A DNA stretch of 64,000 nt from Pseudomonas marvdashtae (lineage in GTDB: Bacteria > Pseudomonadota > Gammaproteobacteria > Pseudomonadales > Pseudomonadaceae). The stretch covers positions 3,936,001 through 4,000,000 of the forward strand of contig NZ_JABWQX020000001.1 in assembly GCF_014268655.2 (NCBI RefSeq), written 5' to 3'. How positions within the stretch are numbered: position 1 is the stretch's first letter; the number at the start of each line of letters is the position of its first letter. The position numbers and the translations under genes are program-made. Of the stretch, positions 35,670-45,252 are shown one piece after another. Under the pieces are notes generated by a model. The model was not told the DNA's origin and searched no databases. It saw only the letters and a program-made list of their open reading frames with translations.

Positions 35670-35754
35670 TAAGACCTCCTAAAAATTACGTACCCAAGCG
35701 ACCCCGGCCTCACGCCTGGTCACTATAAACATCCGCTGGCAACAGTAGAAATAT

Positions 35755-36855
35755 TTATTTTCCTGAAAGCACATCGGAATAGATTTTTAGCCAACTGGAT
35801 ACTATTTTATCTATACTATATTTACTATTAATTGTTGCCCGAGCTTTTTTACCTAAACACGCTGCAGCGTCTGAAGATAGAGATAAAGCAGCAATTAAAG
35901 CTTCAGACAAGGAGGAAGCGTCTCGTTTAGGAACTAGATAACCTAAAGAATCCATTACTTCCCTAACCCCTCCGCAATCCGTTGCTACTACAATTTTCTC
36001 GCTAGCCATCGCCTCAGCCACTACGAGGCCGAATCCCTCCCATGCAGATGATAGTACAAAAACATCGGAGGCATTCATCAGTGCGGGTATGTCATGGCGC
36101 ACTCCAAGAAAAAAGACGGAACCTTCAAGATTAAGATGCTTAACATAGTTTTTGATGTCCGCCATCAATGGGCCATCTCCGGCAACGTAAAGCCTGGTAT
36201 CCGTCATTACATTTTGAACACTTTTAAAAGCCTGGATCATAGTAAAATAATCTTTTGCTTCTACCAATCTCCCCACCGCAAGTATAACCTTCGCGCTTCC
36301 AACATTTAGATCTCTGCGCAAATCCTCTCGCAAAGTTAAATCACAAAAAAACTTGGAAGTATCGATTGGGTTATATACAACAAGAATACTATCGTGCGGC
36401 GCAGCTTTTTTATGCTCGTATTCCCTAGCGGCCTGGCTACTAACATTTGTAAAGACAGAGCACCTAAAGTGCGTCACTCTATAAATTAACATTCTTAATA
36501 CCCCGCCTTCATTATTACTATGCGCGGTAGATACAACTGGCACTCTCCGAAACAAAGGTCCGCCACACACCCTAGCCAAAATATTTGCATGAAACATATG
36601 GCTATGGATCACATCGGGCTTAAACTTGTAAAGCTCACGTATGTAACGCGCTACTGAAGAAAACGTCGATAGCATGGAATCAAAACCCAGACACACTAAA
36701 TCCACACCCGTATTTGATGGACTGACCAATGCTTTTCCGCGCATATAAAAAATTACAACTTTATTCCCTTTTGATGCTAGAGAATCAGCTAGCGTGCACA
36801 CTACAGCCTCCGCTCCCCCCACCCCTAGACCCGAGATAACGAACGCGATCCTCAT
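35755..36855 (-). CDS. Glycosyltransferase family 4
   Basis: 366 aa GT-B enzyme. Seen: the acceptor-side GLGVGGAEAVV near residue 10, HSHMFHANIL near residue 85, VGRLVEAKDYFTMIQAF in the donor half, and the EX7E motif EGFGLVVAEAM near residue 270. It is the second GT4 of the cluster. Its ATG overlaps the wzy stop codon by four bases (ATGA). A 114-bp gap with a short imperfect hairpin separates its end from the leader ORF of the next gene. Confidence 0.85.
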   Translation of the reverse strand: MRIAFVISGLGVGGAEAVVCTLADSLASKGNKVVIFYMRGKALVSPSNTGVDLVCLGFDSMLSTFSSVARYIRELYKFKPDVIHSHMFHANILARVCGGPLFRRVPVVSTAHSNNEGGVLRMLIYRVTHFRCSVFTNVSSQAAREYEHKKAAPHDSILVVYNPIDTSKFFCDLTLREDLRRDLNVGSAKVILAVGRLVEAKDYFTMIQAFKSVQNVMTDTRLYVAGDGPLMADIKNYVKHLNLEGSVFFLGVRHDIPALMNASDVFVLSSAWEGFGLVVAEAMASEKIVVATDCGGVREVMDSLGYLVPKRDASSLSEALIAALSLSSDAAACLGKKARATINSKYSIDKIVSSWLKIYSDVLSGK

Positions 36856-38042
36856 ACTGGCTTCCTCTCAGGGGTATTCTCTATATAGACTTTGCTGCCT
36901 TTAGACATACGCACATAAAGGTAAATCGCGTAAAAAACAGACATACCTTGAGCATTATTATAGATGAACGCTCCTTTCGCATGAAATGCACAAATCAAAA
37001 TTGCGCTCCCAATACATAAGATAGCTTTGTGCTTTCGTGCTTCAAGCAGGAGCAGCATAGGAAAAGTTAATAATAAAGTAACATAAGGGATCCCACCGAA
37101 GAACAGATTTCTCATATAGCCTACATCGCTTCCCCCATAATACACTTCCCCGCTAAGCCCATATTTTCCATCGCCAAAAACAAAGGTACTAAGATCCGGA
37201 ATAAAATACATGTCTTGTAACAGCACGGCAAGCGTTGATGATTGGAGCCCATTCGAAAAAAACTCAAACAACCATGAGTTATATTTATCGAGCCCCGGGA
37301 CACTCAGAAATATAACAACCGCACCGATCAAAACAAAACTAGACCTTACAAATATTTTGAAATTTCTGAGCAGCAACAATGGCGCAGAAAGTGCAAATCC
37401 GATCATGGAAACACGGGCGGCAACGAAGCCCGCTGCAAAAATTAAAAGTATTGATGCGACTGTCCTAAAATCAGAAATTCGCCTCTCTATCATAAACGTA
37501 TAAATAATAAAAAAAGTCGCCAAACCATAGGCAGACCCAATCGAAAAAAAGCCTGAACCCGACAAAAACGAGTTTCTGTATGTAATAAAAGTTGTGGCGC
37601 TCGACTCGAATTGAAAATATCGAACAACGTCCAGAACAGGTGGAATTGATCCAGCGACAAAACAAATAAGAGCGTTGACTAAAAATATCGACTTTATCAG
37701 ACTAGGAATAGCATTTACCGCCCGCTCAAACAATAAAAAAAACAGAGATATAGCCAAAAACACAGTCGCACTCTTAGCAACCGATAAAAGCACCTGAAAC
37801 TCTTCCCCTTTATCATAAAGCAGCCTGACAACGACAAACAGTGCGATAGCTAAATGTAACAACAGCAAAGGAATTAACGCACAGAATACTTGGCCAGAAA
37901 TCTTTAACTTACTTCTTAAGAAAGCTGTAGCTAAAAGCAAAACCAGCACTACCAATGAACTTCCATACCCATTAGGTAGAAAAGGCACCTGAAGGTCAAA
38001 GACGATTAAAAAAAAAATAAAAAACAAGAAAGGTTTATTCAA
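36852..38042 (-). CDS. wzy: O-antigen polymerase Wzy
   Basis: About 396 aa with ten to twelve predicted membrane helices and a larger periplasmic loop at roughly 270-320. Sequence conservation in Wzy is too low for motif-based calling, so the assignment rests on topology and on place among GT, Wzx and Wzz genes. It joins O-units on undecaprenyl diphosphate in the periplasm. The start is uncertain: TTG at 38042 follows AAGGTGAG at good distance and overlaps the preceding stop codon; a GTG at 38051 and a TTG at 38057 are in frame. Strongly A+T-rich. Confidence 0.8.
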   Translation of the reverse strand: MNKPFLFFIFFLIVFDLQVPFLPNGYGSSLVVLVLLLATAFLRSKLKISGQVFCALIPLLLLHLAIALFVVVRLLYDKGEEFQVLLSVAKSATVFLAISLFFLLFERAVNAIPSLIKSIFLVNALICFVAGSIPPVLDVVRYFQFESSATTFITYRNSFLSGSGFFSIGSAYGLATFFIIYTFMIERRISDFRTVASILLIFAAGFVAARVSMIGFALSAPLLLLRNFKIFVRSSFVLIGAVVIFLSVPGLDKYNSWLFEFFSNGLQSSTLAVLLQDMYFIPDLSTFVFGDGKYGLSGEVYYGGSDVGYMRNLFFGGIPYVTLLLTFPMLLLLEARKHKAILCIGSAILICAFHAKGAFIYNNAQGMSVFYAIYLYVRMSKGSKVYIENTPERKPV

Positions 38043-38958
38043 CGTGCTCACCTTCAAAATACCGCTGCAATTTCTTCTTCGGCACCATCAGCTTTACAAT
38101 AAACTTTACAAAACGCAGTTGAATTATAACCGATGGCGCTTTGCCTATTGCTTTGAGGGCAAGCTTAATAGCATATAATTTATTGTATATTTGGACATCA
38201 ATAGCCGACATTAAAATTGCGTTACCCACCGCGGAACTGTACAAGGGATGCGCTTGATATGCACTTAGGATGTCGTAACGTCCCTGGGCCATTTTTTCAA
38301 TTCTTCGCGAAAGGTTTCCGGCGTGACGTCGATACAGCGTAGTTTCAACTCCCAGATTATCAAGTGTTGATCCATCAGAGGCTAGAATTAACCACATGTA
38401 CCAGTCTTCAATAATCAACCAAGACGGATACCCACCTGTTTTTTTTAATTTTTCACTTCTGATCATCTGCGTGGGAGCAGGAAGCGTGTGCTTATGTAAG
38501 AAAATATCATTAAAAATATAGCTTTTTTTTATTCGTTTTTTAGCGTTCACGACTTTTGATTCAGAGTTAATCGTAGTCACTTGGCCAAATACAGCGGCGC
38601 AATTTAGGTTTTCCTCTAGGTACTCAACCTGCATTTCGGTTTTTTCTGGCAACATTAAGTCATCGGAAGCTATGATCGAACAGTACTTCCCTCGGCACCA
38701 CTCAATTGCCTCATTAAGAGTTGCGCACAAACCCTTGTTTGGGCGATGTCTTGCTTCAAACCTAACAAATCTCTCTGAACACAAGTCCGAAAGTTCAGCG
38801 ATTACTAGCTCTGACTGATCCAGCGAACCGTCGTCTATGATAATTAATTCAATATTTTTATATGTCTGCTGGATAATGCTTTCAATACATTCCCTTATGT
38901 AAGCAGCATGATTATAGGAAGGAACAATAATTGATACCAATGGAGTCCGATCAATCAT
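38035..38958 (-). CDS. Glycosyltransferase family 2
   Basis: 307 aa, GT-A fold. VSIIVPSYNHAAYIRECIESI at the N-terminus, IIDDGSLDQSE near residue 40 with the nucleotide-binding Asp pair, the SDDLMLPEKTEM metal-binding segment near residue 98, and IEDWYMWL near residue 183 with the likely catalytic Asp. It adds one sugar to the O-unit. The ATG overlaps the stop of the acyltransferase gene by four bases. Confidence 0.87.
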   Translation of the reverse strand: MIDRTPLVSIIVPSYNHAAYIRECIESIIQQTYKNIELIIIDDGSLDQSELVIAELSDLCSERFVRFEARHRPNKGLCATLNEAIEWCRGKYCSIIASDDLMLPEKTEMQVEYLEENLNCAAVFGQVTTINSESKVVNAKKRIKKSYIFNDIFLHKHTLPAPTQMIRSEKLKKTGGYPSWLIIEDWYMWLILASDGSTLDNLGVETTLYRRHAGNLSRRIEKMAQGRYDILSAYQAHPLYSSAVGNAILMSAIDVQIYNKLYAIKLALKAIGKAPSVIIQLRFVKFIVKLMVPKKKLQRYFEGEHVE

Positions 38959-39575
38959 ACATTAACCTCTAGCCTTTTTATAAATTTCGCGGGTACGCCA
39001 GCATATACGGAGCCAGGCTCAACGTCTTTCGTAACTACCGCACTATTCGCTATGACAGCCCCCTCACCAATCGTGACTCCTTTGAGGATCCGGACATCAT
39101 TACCGATGAAAACGTTATTCGATATTGTTACTGAATCGCATAGGTAGTTACCGCTGCGGCGATTATCGAGTTCCAGCCCATGAAAATCAGAATCACTGAT
39201 GTAGACATTTGTACCTATCAAACAATCTTTTCCTATCTCAACCGTTTTTTTATCCGCAATGATAACGAGCCCATTATTGATAGAAGTGCCTGCACCTATA
39301 ACCACACGCGCACCATCCGATCTAGCTTCGACATAAGCGACACTATTAATAAAGCCAGGTGACGGCCAAACCCCAATGACTACTTTATCCATATATATCT
39401 GCCCAAGACCCACCAACTGTACTGGCTGCCTGAATAGTGTATCTATTAATATACCGTGATTAGTAGAATAAAAGTGCTTATAAACTGCAATGCGCACGAA
39501 TTGAAGACATTTAATGACAACACGGGCGGTTAATCTTTTGGATTTCTTTTTTAACCCTATCAGCGAGTGCGTCAC
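38955..39575 (-). CDS. Left-handed beta-helix acyltransferase (LbH family)
   Basis: 206 aa. Hexapeptide repeats run from about residue 90 to 190 (VVIGAGTSINNG, CLIGTNVYISDSD, VFIGNDVRILKGVTIGEGAVIANSAVV), with a closing GVPAKFIKRL. The His in SDFHGLE is the probable catalytic base. Members O- or N-acetylate sugars using acetyl-CoA. The N-terminal 60 residues are basic and may lie at the membrane. Because FdtC already supplies N-acetylation of the 3-amino sugar, this one most likely modifies another residue of the O-unit, perhaps by O-acetylation. It overlaps wzx by four bases. Confidence 0.78.
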   Translation of the reverse strand: MTHSLIGLKKKSKRLTARVVIKCLQFVRIAVYKHFYSTNHGILIDTLFRQPVQLVGLGQIYMDKVVIGVWPSPGFINSVAYVEARSDGARVVIGAGTSINNGLVIIADKKTVEIGKDCLIGTNVYISDSDFHGLELDNRRSGNYLCDSVTISNNVFIGNDVRILKGVTIGEGAVIANSAVVTKDVEPGSVYAGVPAKFIKRLEVNV

Positions 39576-40816
39576 AAGATTCTCTCCTTCCGCAGTATAA
39601 AAAACATAGCGAATAAATGAATTGTATAGTTGACAACATGAGCTACCACGGCCCCTTTCAGACCCAAAGGGTGGAAAAGCATAACTAAAAGATAAAAAGA
39701 GAAGCTAAAGAAAATCTCAGTTATCACATATTGCTTCCAAAGTGCCTTAGCGGTAAGAACGAAACCCAAGATCCAGCTAACAACCTTTAATGTATCTCCA
39801 ACAAGTTGCCAACCTAGCAAATTTTCCATAGGCAAAAAACTTGTCGAAAACAATAAGGTTATAATTAACCCCCTAAAAAAATAAAGTACGCCGCCCATCA
39901 CTACAACTAATGGCAACACTATTTTCAGAATTCTAATTATTTCCCGCTTTATTTCCTCATTTGATTTTAACTCTGACAGTCGTGGAAGGTAATATAAAGC
40001 CAAAGTCGACGTAATGACCATCAAATAAGTTGAACTTAACCTCCATAGTGCTTCCCACATTCCGGCAGAAACTAAACCAAAATTAGAACCCAAAAAATTC
40101 CTAATCAGAATATGGGTAAGAGGAACGCATATGGCTGAAGTTAGGGCCATTACGGCAAATAGTCCCAAAGCCTTAAACGAACCAATATCTGCATTACCAA
40201 TAAAATTGGTATAACTTAGCCAATGTGACTTGTAGCATAAAAAAACAGTTACGACGAAGGTCATCGACTGATAAGTAGCCAACGCAACAAAGGCACCATA
40301 TATGCCAAACTTAACAACCAGAACAAAAGTTACTATTAGAGAAAATACACTCCCAGCTATAGAGCACGCTACATATCTAACAACTTCTTTCCTGCCATTC
40401 AAGATAGCTAGAAAGAAGTTATTTAATGCAAAGAGAACCAATGTTATCGATAGCCATATAAAAACCCCGGCATAGCTTTCATCATGAAGCAAGAAAATCG
40501 CCAGATGGTCACTGATCAACGCGACCACTACAGCTGTCATCACGGAAGCGATTAACGTAATGGTCATCCCTGCCCGCCAAAAAGATATTCTTTTCGACTC
40601 GTTATCATAATATTGAGATGTGTACTTTGTTATACCTGTATTTACCGCCCCGCCAGATATGGATAGCACCATTTGTATAAAGTTTTGAAATTGTCCAACT
40701 AGAGCGTAGCCGCCTGGCCCGACGTAAATAGCTAAAACCTTATTGAGGCCAAGCATCGCCAATATACGTACTACTACCGAAACCGCGCTTAACGCACTTG
40801 TTTTGAACAAATTCAT
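39572..40816 (-). CDS. wzx: O-antigen flippase Wzx
   Basis: 414 aa, twelve predicted membrane helices, PST/MVF superfamily. The opening KTSALSAVSVVVRILAMLGLNKVLAIYVGPGGYALVGQFQNF is that of the polysaccharide-transport flippases. It moves undecaprenyl diphosphate-linked O-units across the inner membrane. The ATG lies one base after the fdtB stop region, without a clear ribosome binding site, so translation is probably coupled. Confidence 0.88.
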   Translation of the reverse strand: MNLFKTSALSAVSVVVRILAMLGLNKVLAIYVGPGGYALVGQFQNFIQMVLSISGGAVNTGITKYTSQYYDNESKRISFWRAGMTITLIASVMTAVVVALISDHLAIFLLHDESYAGVFIWLSITLVLFALNNFFLAILNGRKEVVRYVACSIAGSVFSLIVTFVLVVKFGIYGAFVALATYQSMTFVVTVFLCYKSHWLSYTNFIGNADIGSFKALGLFAVMALTSAICVPLTHILIRNFLGSNFGLVSAGMWEALWRLSSTYLMVITSTLALYYLPRLSELKSNEEIKREIIRILKIVLPLVVVMGGVLYFFRGLIITLLFSTSFLPMENLLGWQLVGDTLKVVSWILGFVLTAKALWKQYVITEIFFSFSFYLLVMLFHPLGLKGAVVAHVVNYTIHLFAMFFILRKERIL

Positions 40817-40817
40817 A

Positions 40818-41942
40818 TTAAGGCGCTGCTGAATATGTGTTACACGCGTGAATAACCAAGTCTATTTCCTCGTTTGTCATACAAGGGCCTATAGGAAGGC
40901 TCACTACCTCTTCATGAATGAGCTCAGTTATGGGCAATACCAGATGACTCATCTCTTCTAATGCTTGTTGTTTATGTGGAGGGATTGGGTAATGAATGAG
41001 CGTTTGCACACCGCAAGAAGAAAGGTAATCTTGGAAACTCTTTCTATTAGTGCATCTTACAACAAACACATGCCAGACATGGGCATCCCTTGATGTATCA
41101 GAGAACTGTTCGACAGGTAAACGGAGCAGATCATTTTTAATCTCATTTAGATACCTAGTCGCGACCGCTCGCCGGAATCTATTATGAGCATCAAGATATT
41201 TTAGTTTAATAGATAATACAGATGCTTGGATTTCATCTAACCGGCTATTAACTCCTTTCATCTCATTTTGATATTTGATCTCCGACCCGTAGTTTCTAAG
41301 ACTAATTAATGTACTTGCAAGCGCTTCATCGTCGGTCGTGACCGCTCCTCCATCTCCCAAGGCCCCAAGGTTTTTCCCCGGATAAAAACTAAAGCCAGAG
41401 GCGTCGCCCCACGCGCCCGCTTTCTTACCTTGATAGTGGGCGCCATGCGCCTGTGCAGAGTCTTCTAATACAAGAAGCCCATACGCTTCGGCAAGTCGAG
41501 CTATCTCCGGCATATCGGCAAGCTGCCCATACAGATGGACAGGGATGATAGCGCGGGTCTTTTTTGTAATAGCTTCAGAGATCCGGTCGATCGCTATATT
41601 AAAAGTACGGTTGTCGGGTTCCACTAAAATAGGAACCAAATCATTTTCAGTTATCGCCAGTATAGTCGCTATATATGTGTTGGCCGGCACTATAACCTCA
41701 TCGCCGCTTTTAAGCTTCCCAAGCACTTTCCAAGCACGAAGAGTTAAGGTCAACGCATCTAGGCCATTAGCAACGCCTATGCAATATTTTACGCCGCAAT
41801 AATCCGCAAACTCTCGCTCAAACTTAGCAAGCTCGGCCCCATTAATATACCAGCCCGAATCGACAACCCTAGCGCAAGCCTGAACGAGCTCTTCGGAAAT
41901 CGAAGCATTTATACGTTTTAAGTCTAGAAAATTAACTTTCAT
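40818..41942 (-). CDS. fdtB: FdtB/QdtB-type sugar 3-aminotransferase
   Basis: 374 aa, DegT/DnrJ/EryC1 aminotransferase, PLP-dependent. It should transfer an amino group from Glu to C3 of the dTDP-3-keto-6-deoxyhexose made by FdtA. The PLP-binding Lys is residue 190 in [25 protein letters not shown] near residue 85 and DSAQAHGA near residue 161 hold further PLP contacts. The start [10 protein letters not shown] (ATG at 41942) is typical; the longer reading to 41978 overlaps fdtC without reason. It overlaps fdtC by 11 bases. Confidence 0.9.
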   Translation of the reverse strand: MKVNFLDLKRINASISEELVQACARVVDSGWYINGAELAKFEREFADYCGVKYCIGVANGLDALTLTLRAWKVLGKLKSGDEVIVPANTYIATILAITENDLVPILVEPDNRTFNIAIDRISEAITKKTRAIIPVHLYGQLADMPEIARLAEAYGLLVLEDSAQAHGAHYQGKKAGAWGDASGFSFYPGKNLGALGDGGAVTTDDEALASTLISLRNYGSEIKYQNEMKGVNSRLDEIQASVLSIKLKYLDAHNRFRRAVATRYLNEIKNDLLRLPVEQFSDTSRDAHVWHVFVVRCTNRKSFQDYLSSCGVQTLIHYPIPPHKQQALEEMSHLVLPITELIHEEVVSLPIGPCMTNEEIDLVIHACNTYSAAP

Positions 41943-42402
41943 TCTTAAGGTACCTTGAAATTTTTCCCGGGTTGCCAATTATGACTGCGTAATCTGGTAC
42001 GTCACGTGTAACTACTGCACCAGCTCCTATCATTGAGTAAGCTCCCACCCTAATACCAGGTAGCAGAGTAGCGTTAGCCCCTATACTCGCACCTTTACAA
42101 ATGTATATGGCTTCAAAAGTATCGGGATATACCTTAGATCTAGGCATGGAATCATTTGTAAACGTAACATTAGGACCGATAAAAACGTCGTCTTCGATCC
42201 GAGCTCCGTCCCAGATAAAAACGCCAGATTTAACGGTCACTCTGTCACCTATAACAACGTCAGACTCGATGAGAGTATGCGCACATATATTGCAGTCATC
42301 CCCGATTACCGCATTTTCAAAAATCACACTGTACTGCCAAACCCTGGTATTTTTTCCGATATTTTTACTTTTTACATCTGAAAGAGGGTGAATTTCACTC
42401 AT
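41932..42402 (-). CDS. fdtC: FdtC/QdtC-type sugar N-acetyltransferase
   Basis: 156 aa left-handed beta-helix protein, hexapeptide repeats across the whole length ([36 protein letters not shown] pattern, positions about 32-65). It should N-acetylate the 3-amino group of the dTDP-3-amino-3,6-dideoxyhexose. The [10 protein letters not shown] segment is shared with WbpD/WlbB- and FdtC-like enzymes. The order fdtA-fdtC-fdtB with overlapping starts makes the assignment stronger than the sequence alone would. Confidence 0.85.
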   Translation of the reverse strand: MSEIHPLSDVKSKNIGKNTRVWQYSVIFENAVIGDDCNICAHTLIESDVVIGDRVTVKSGVFIWDGARIEDDVFIGPNVTFTNDSMPRSKVYPDTFEAIYICKGASIGANATLLPGIRVGAYSMIGAGAVVTRDVPDYAVIIGNPGKISRYLKNES

Positions 42403-42799
42403 GTTTTACTCTCTTCAAGAAATCATCATAATTCCTAATATAATCTGACTCGTCATAATAGTCGCTCGCCAGTACCAACATTACGCAGTCATGCGTAAAA
42501 TCATGCATTTCATGCCAGACCATTTTATCTATGCATATGGCCTTATTTGGTTCATCCAAAAGAACTTGGCTCCGTTGTACTCCGTCATCTAGAAGCATTT
42601 TACATTTTCCAGATACGCATACAGCTATTTGCTGCAGTTCTTTGTGCGCATGAAAACCGCGAGAAACACCTTCCAAAGTCCCTACTAAATAGTAAGCTCT
42701 TTTTACGTCAAAAGGGATATTGCGTCTGCCTTCCATTACATATAGTTGTCCGCGCTCATCGCCTAGCACAGGAAATTGTATGAATTTTACCAGGCTCAT
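42395..42799 (-). CDS. fdtA: FdtA-type dTDP-4-keto-6-deoxyglucose 3,4-ketoisomerase
   Basis: 134 aa, single cupin (WxcM-like). It isomerises the RmlB product to a 3-keto-6-deoxy sugar. RGFHAHK (His50 and His52) and [15 protein letters not shown] are diagnostic. Arg16 in DERG and His96 in VWHEMHDF occupy positions where, as I recall from the work on QdtA, Tyr17 and Arg97 give the gluco product (Qui3NAc) and Arg/His give the galacto product (Fuc3NAc). On this basis dTDP-Fuc3NAc is predicted. The gene starts 3 bases after the wbpP stop and overlaps fdtC by 8. Confidence 0.88.
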   Translation of the reverse strand: MSLVKFIQFPVLGDERGQLYVMEGRRNIPFDVKRAYYLVGTLEGVSRGFHAHKELQQIAVCVSGKCKMLLDDGVQRSQVLLDEPNKAICIDKMVWHEMHDFTHDCVMLVLASDYYDESDYIRNYDDFLKRVKHE

Positions 42800-42802
42800 T
42801 TA

Positions 42803-43834
42803 TCAACCTCTTCGAAGTTTTTTTAGATACCACGGCATGGCAATTTTCAAACCATCCGCAATTGAATTGCTAGGCGTATAACCTAAATTCTGCTTAATTT
42901 TTTCGACAGATGCTTGGGAATGCAAGACGTCACCTGCCCGAAACTCACTATATTTTGGCTCTTTACGATACTTTACCCCCAGCGCCGCGAGCTCTGTCTT
43001 CAGCATAACGTACAAATCATTCAAGCTTGTTCTAGCGCCCACCGCTACATTATAGACTTGGTTGGTAGCCCCATCTCGCTCTTCAGTAGCGGCCAATAAA
43101 TTGGCCTGTATAACATTTTCTATGAAACAAAAGTCCCTACTTGTCGAACCGTCTCCATTTATTATAATTGTCTCATCTAAAATCATGGCGGCTGTCCACT
43201 TGGGAATTACCGCAGCATACGCACCATTTGGATCCTGTCTTTTTCCGAAGACGTTAAAATAGCGCAGGCCGGTTGCTTTAAACCCATAACATTTGCCGAA
43301 CACGTCTGCATATAACTCATTAACGTACTTAGTCACTGCATATGGTGACAGCGGGTTTCCAATAGTCTCTTCAACCTTCGGTAGAGCTGGATGATCTCCA
43401 TAGGTGGAGCTGCTAGCTGCGTATGTGAAACTCTTGACAGATGAGTCACGAGCGGCGACTAAAATATTTAGAAATCCATCTATATTTGTAGCATTGGTAG
43501 CAATAGGATCCCCTAGAGATCTCGGTACAGATCCAAGCGCCGCTTGATGCAGAACGTAGTCGACATCGGTGCACGCGGCACGACAATCTTGAATGTTTGT
43601 AATATCACCTTCTTTAAAAACAAAACGTGCCCACTGCGCGGGCGTTACATTATCCTTAACCTCATCAAGGTTGTGTTGATACCCGGTTGAAAAGTTATCT
43701 AATCCGACAACTTCCTGATCCAGCCTCAACAATTGCTCAAGAAGATTTGACCCTATAAAGCCAGCAACTCCAGTAACCAACCAGCGCTTCGGATTTTTAG
43801 GTAGACCTTCAATTAAATCCAGGTATCGCCCCAT
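42803..43834 (-). CDS. wbpP: WbpP, UDP-GlcNAc/UDP-GlcNAcA C4 epimerase
   Basis: 343 aa extended [21 protein letters not shown] near residue 21, [15 protein letters not shown] near residue 90, the catalytic SSSTYGDHP near residue 138 and [15 protein letters not shown] near residue 163. The close agreement with P. aeruginosa WbpP over its whole length, including the SRYEELxxELP-like start, is clear. Together with WbpO it makes UDP-GalNAcA. The ATG at 43834 has AGAGG upstream; the ATG at 43846 adds four residues but has no ribosome binding site. Confidence 0.93.
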   Translation of the reverse strand: MGRYLDLIEGLPKNPKRWLVTGVAGFIGSNLLEQLLRLDQEVVGLDNFSTGYQHNLDEVKDNVTPAQWARFVFKEGDITNIQDCRAACTDVDYVLHQAALGSVPRSLGDPIATNATNIDGFLNILVAARDSSVKSFTYAASSSTYGDHPALPKVEETIGNPLSPYAVTKYVNELYADVFGKCYGFKATGLRYFNVFGKRQDPNGAYAAVIPKWTAAMILDETIIINGDGSTSRDFCFIENVIQANLLAATEERDGATNQVYNVAVGARTSLNDLYVMLKTELAALGVKYRKEPKYSEFRAGDVLHSQASVEKIKQNLGYTPSNSIADGLKIAMPWYLKKLRRG

Positions 43835-43867
43835 ACGACCTCTCATGAATCATTTACAATACAAGTA

Positions 43868-45163
43868 TCAGAGCCGAATATCAGATTCGTCACTACGCAG
43901 CAAATATTTCAGATCATATAGCACGTGGTTTATCTTGCCGAGCGAACGAATTAACCCTCCCCCCATTTCCTTAAACTGTGCATGTGCGACTGCTAGCACG
44001 ATCGAGTCGTAAGAATTAGGGTTGGGTTTTTCTATCAAACTCAGCCCATACTCTTTTTGAGCTTCCTCTGGATCAGCCCACGGGTCAAATATATCGACTG
44101 CAATATTATATTCGGCCAACTCACGGATAATATCTACTACTCGTGTATTCCGTAAATCAGGGCAGTTCTCCTTAAAAGTAAGCCCCATTATCAATACTCT
44201 AGCGCCGTCCACTTGTATTTTTTTCTTTAACATGGCTTTTACAAGTTGTGATACCACATACACGCCCATCCCATCGTTCAGACGGCGTCCGGCCAATATG
44301 ATTTCCGGATGATAGCCTATAGATTGCGCTTTATGAGTCAGATAGTATGGGTCCACGCCTATACAATGTCCCCCTACTAACCCAGGACGGAAGGGTAAGA
44401 AGTTCCATTTTGTGCCCGCAGCGACTAATACCGATTCAGTATCGATACCCAACTTATTGAATATAATTGCCAATTCGTTAATTAATGCGATATTAAGATC
44501 CCGCTGAGTATTTTCGATAACTTTGGCTGCTTCAGCAACTTTAATACTGCTTGCTTTGTGCGTTCCCGCGGTGATTATTTTTTTATATAAGTTATCTACG
44601 AACGTAGCCGCTTCCGGATTAGACCCCGATGTAACTTTCTTTATTGTCGTTACACGGTGTTCTTTGTCACCTGGATTGATTCGTTCTGGACTATAACCAA
44701 CAAAAAAATCCTGATTAAATTTTAGTCCCGAAACGCGCTCCAAAACAGGAACGCACTCCTCTTCCGTTGCCCCGGGATAAACCGTTGATTCATATATAAC
44801 TACGTCCCCACGCTTTAAAACTTCCCCTATAGCGGCGGATGCTTTTAACAGTGGCGTAAGATCGGGATTTTTATATTCATCGATGGGTGTTGGCACGGTT
44901 ACTATAAATACGTTGCACCTAGCCAAATCAGCCGATCTGGAGGTAAACTCTAAATATTTAGCAGCTTCTAGCTCTGGCCGCTCAACTTCTAAGGTAATAT
45001 CATTTCCTTGCTGTAACTCACTTATTCTGGATTGATTAATATCAAATCCCAGAACCGAACAGTGTTTTCCGAACTCCACAGCGAGAGGTAGCCCTACGTA
45101 GCCTAGGCCTATCACTCCAAGCTTCAAACCTTCATTATCTATGCTATTCAAATCGGCATCCAT
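43868..45163 (-). CDS. wbpO: WbpO, UDP-N-acetylhexosamine 6-dehydrogenase
   Basis: About 431 aa, UDP-glucose/GDP-mannose dehydrogenase family. [17 protein letters not shown] near the N-terminus binds NAD; the catalytic Cys is in [34 protein letters not shown] is the central dimer helix. It oxidises UDP-GlcNAc or UDP-GalNAc to the uronic acid. Two starts compete: ATG 45163 agrees with the length of P. aeruginosa WbpO, ATG 45193 adds ten residues and lies nearer the promoter. First gene of the O-antigen operon. Confidence 0.92.
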   Translation of the reverse strand: MDADLNSIDNEGLKLGVIGLGYVGLPLAVEFGKHCSVLGFDINQSRISELQQGNDITLEVERPELEAAKYLEFTSRSADLARCNVFIVTVPTPIDEYKNPDLTPLLKASAAIGEVLKRGDVVIYESTVYPGATEEECVPVLERVSGLKFNQDFFVGYSPERINPGDKEHRVTTIKKVTSGSNPEAATFVDNLYKKIITAGTHKASSIKVAEAAKVIENTQRDLNIALINELAIIFNKLGIDTESVLVAAGTKWNFLPFRPGLVGGHCIGVDPYYLTHKAQSIGYHPEIILAGRRLNDGMGVYVVSQLVKAMLKKKIQVDGARVLIMGLTFKENCPDLRNTRVVDIIRELAEYNIAVDIFDPWADPEEAQKEYGLSLIEKPNPNSYDSIVLAVAHAQFKEMGGGLIRSLGKINHVLYDLKYLLRSDESDIRL

Positions 45164-45196
45164 TAAGTTAGTTACCCTGAAGCTGCGGCCCATAGG

Positions 45197-45252
45197 TACC
45201 GCCAGGTACGCTCATCTTTCGATAAGGCTCTACGCCAGCACTGGCTATTATA
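45197..45252 (-). promoter_or_regulatory. Promoter -10 and ops-like leader element of the O-antigen operon
   Basis: A perfect TATAAT (45252-45247, minus strand) stands 85 bases before the ATG at 45163; there is no good -35 at 17 bp. Downstream in the expected leader, GGCGGTA (45203-45197) matches the first seven bases of the ops core (GGCGGTAG) that recruits RfaH in enteric O-antigen operons. The match is short and may be chance. Confidence 0.35.
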
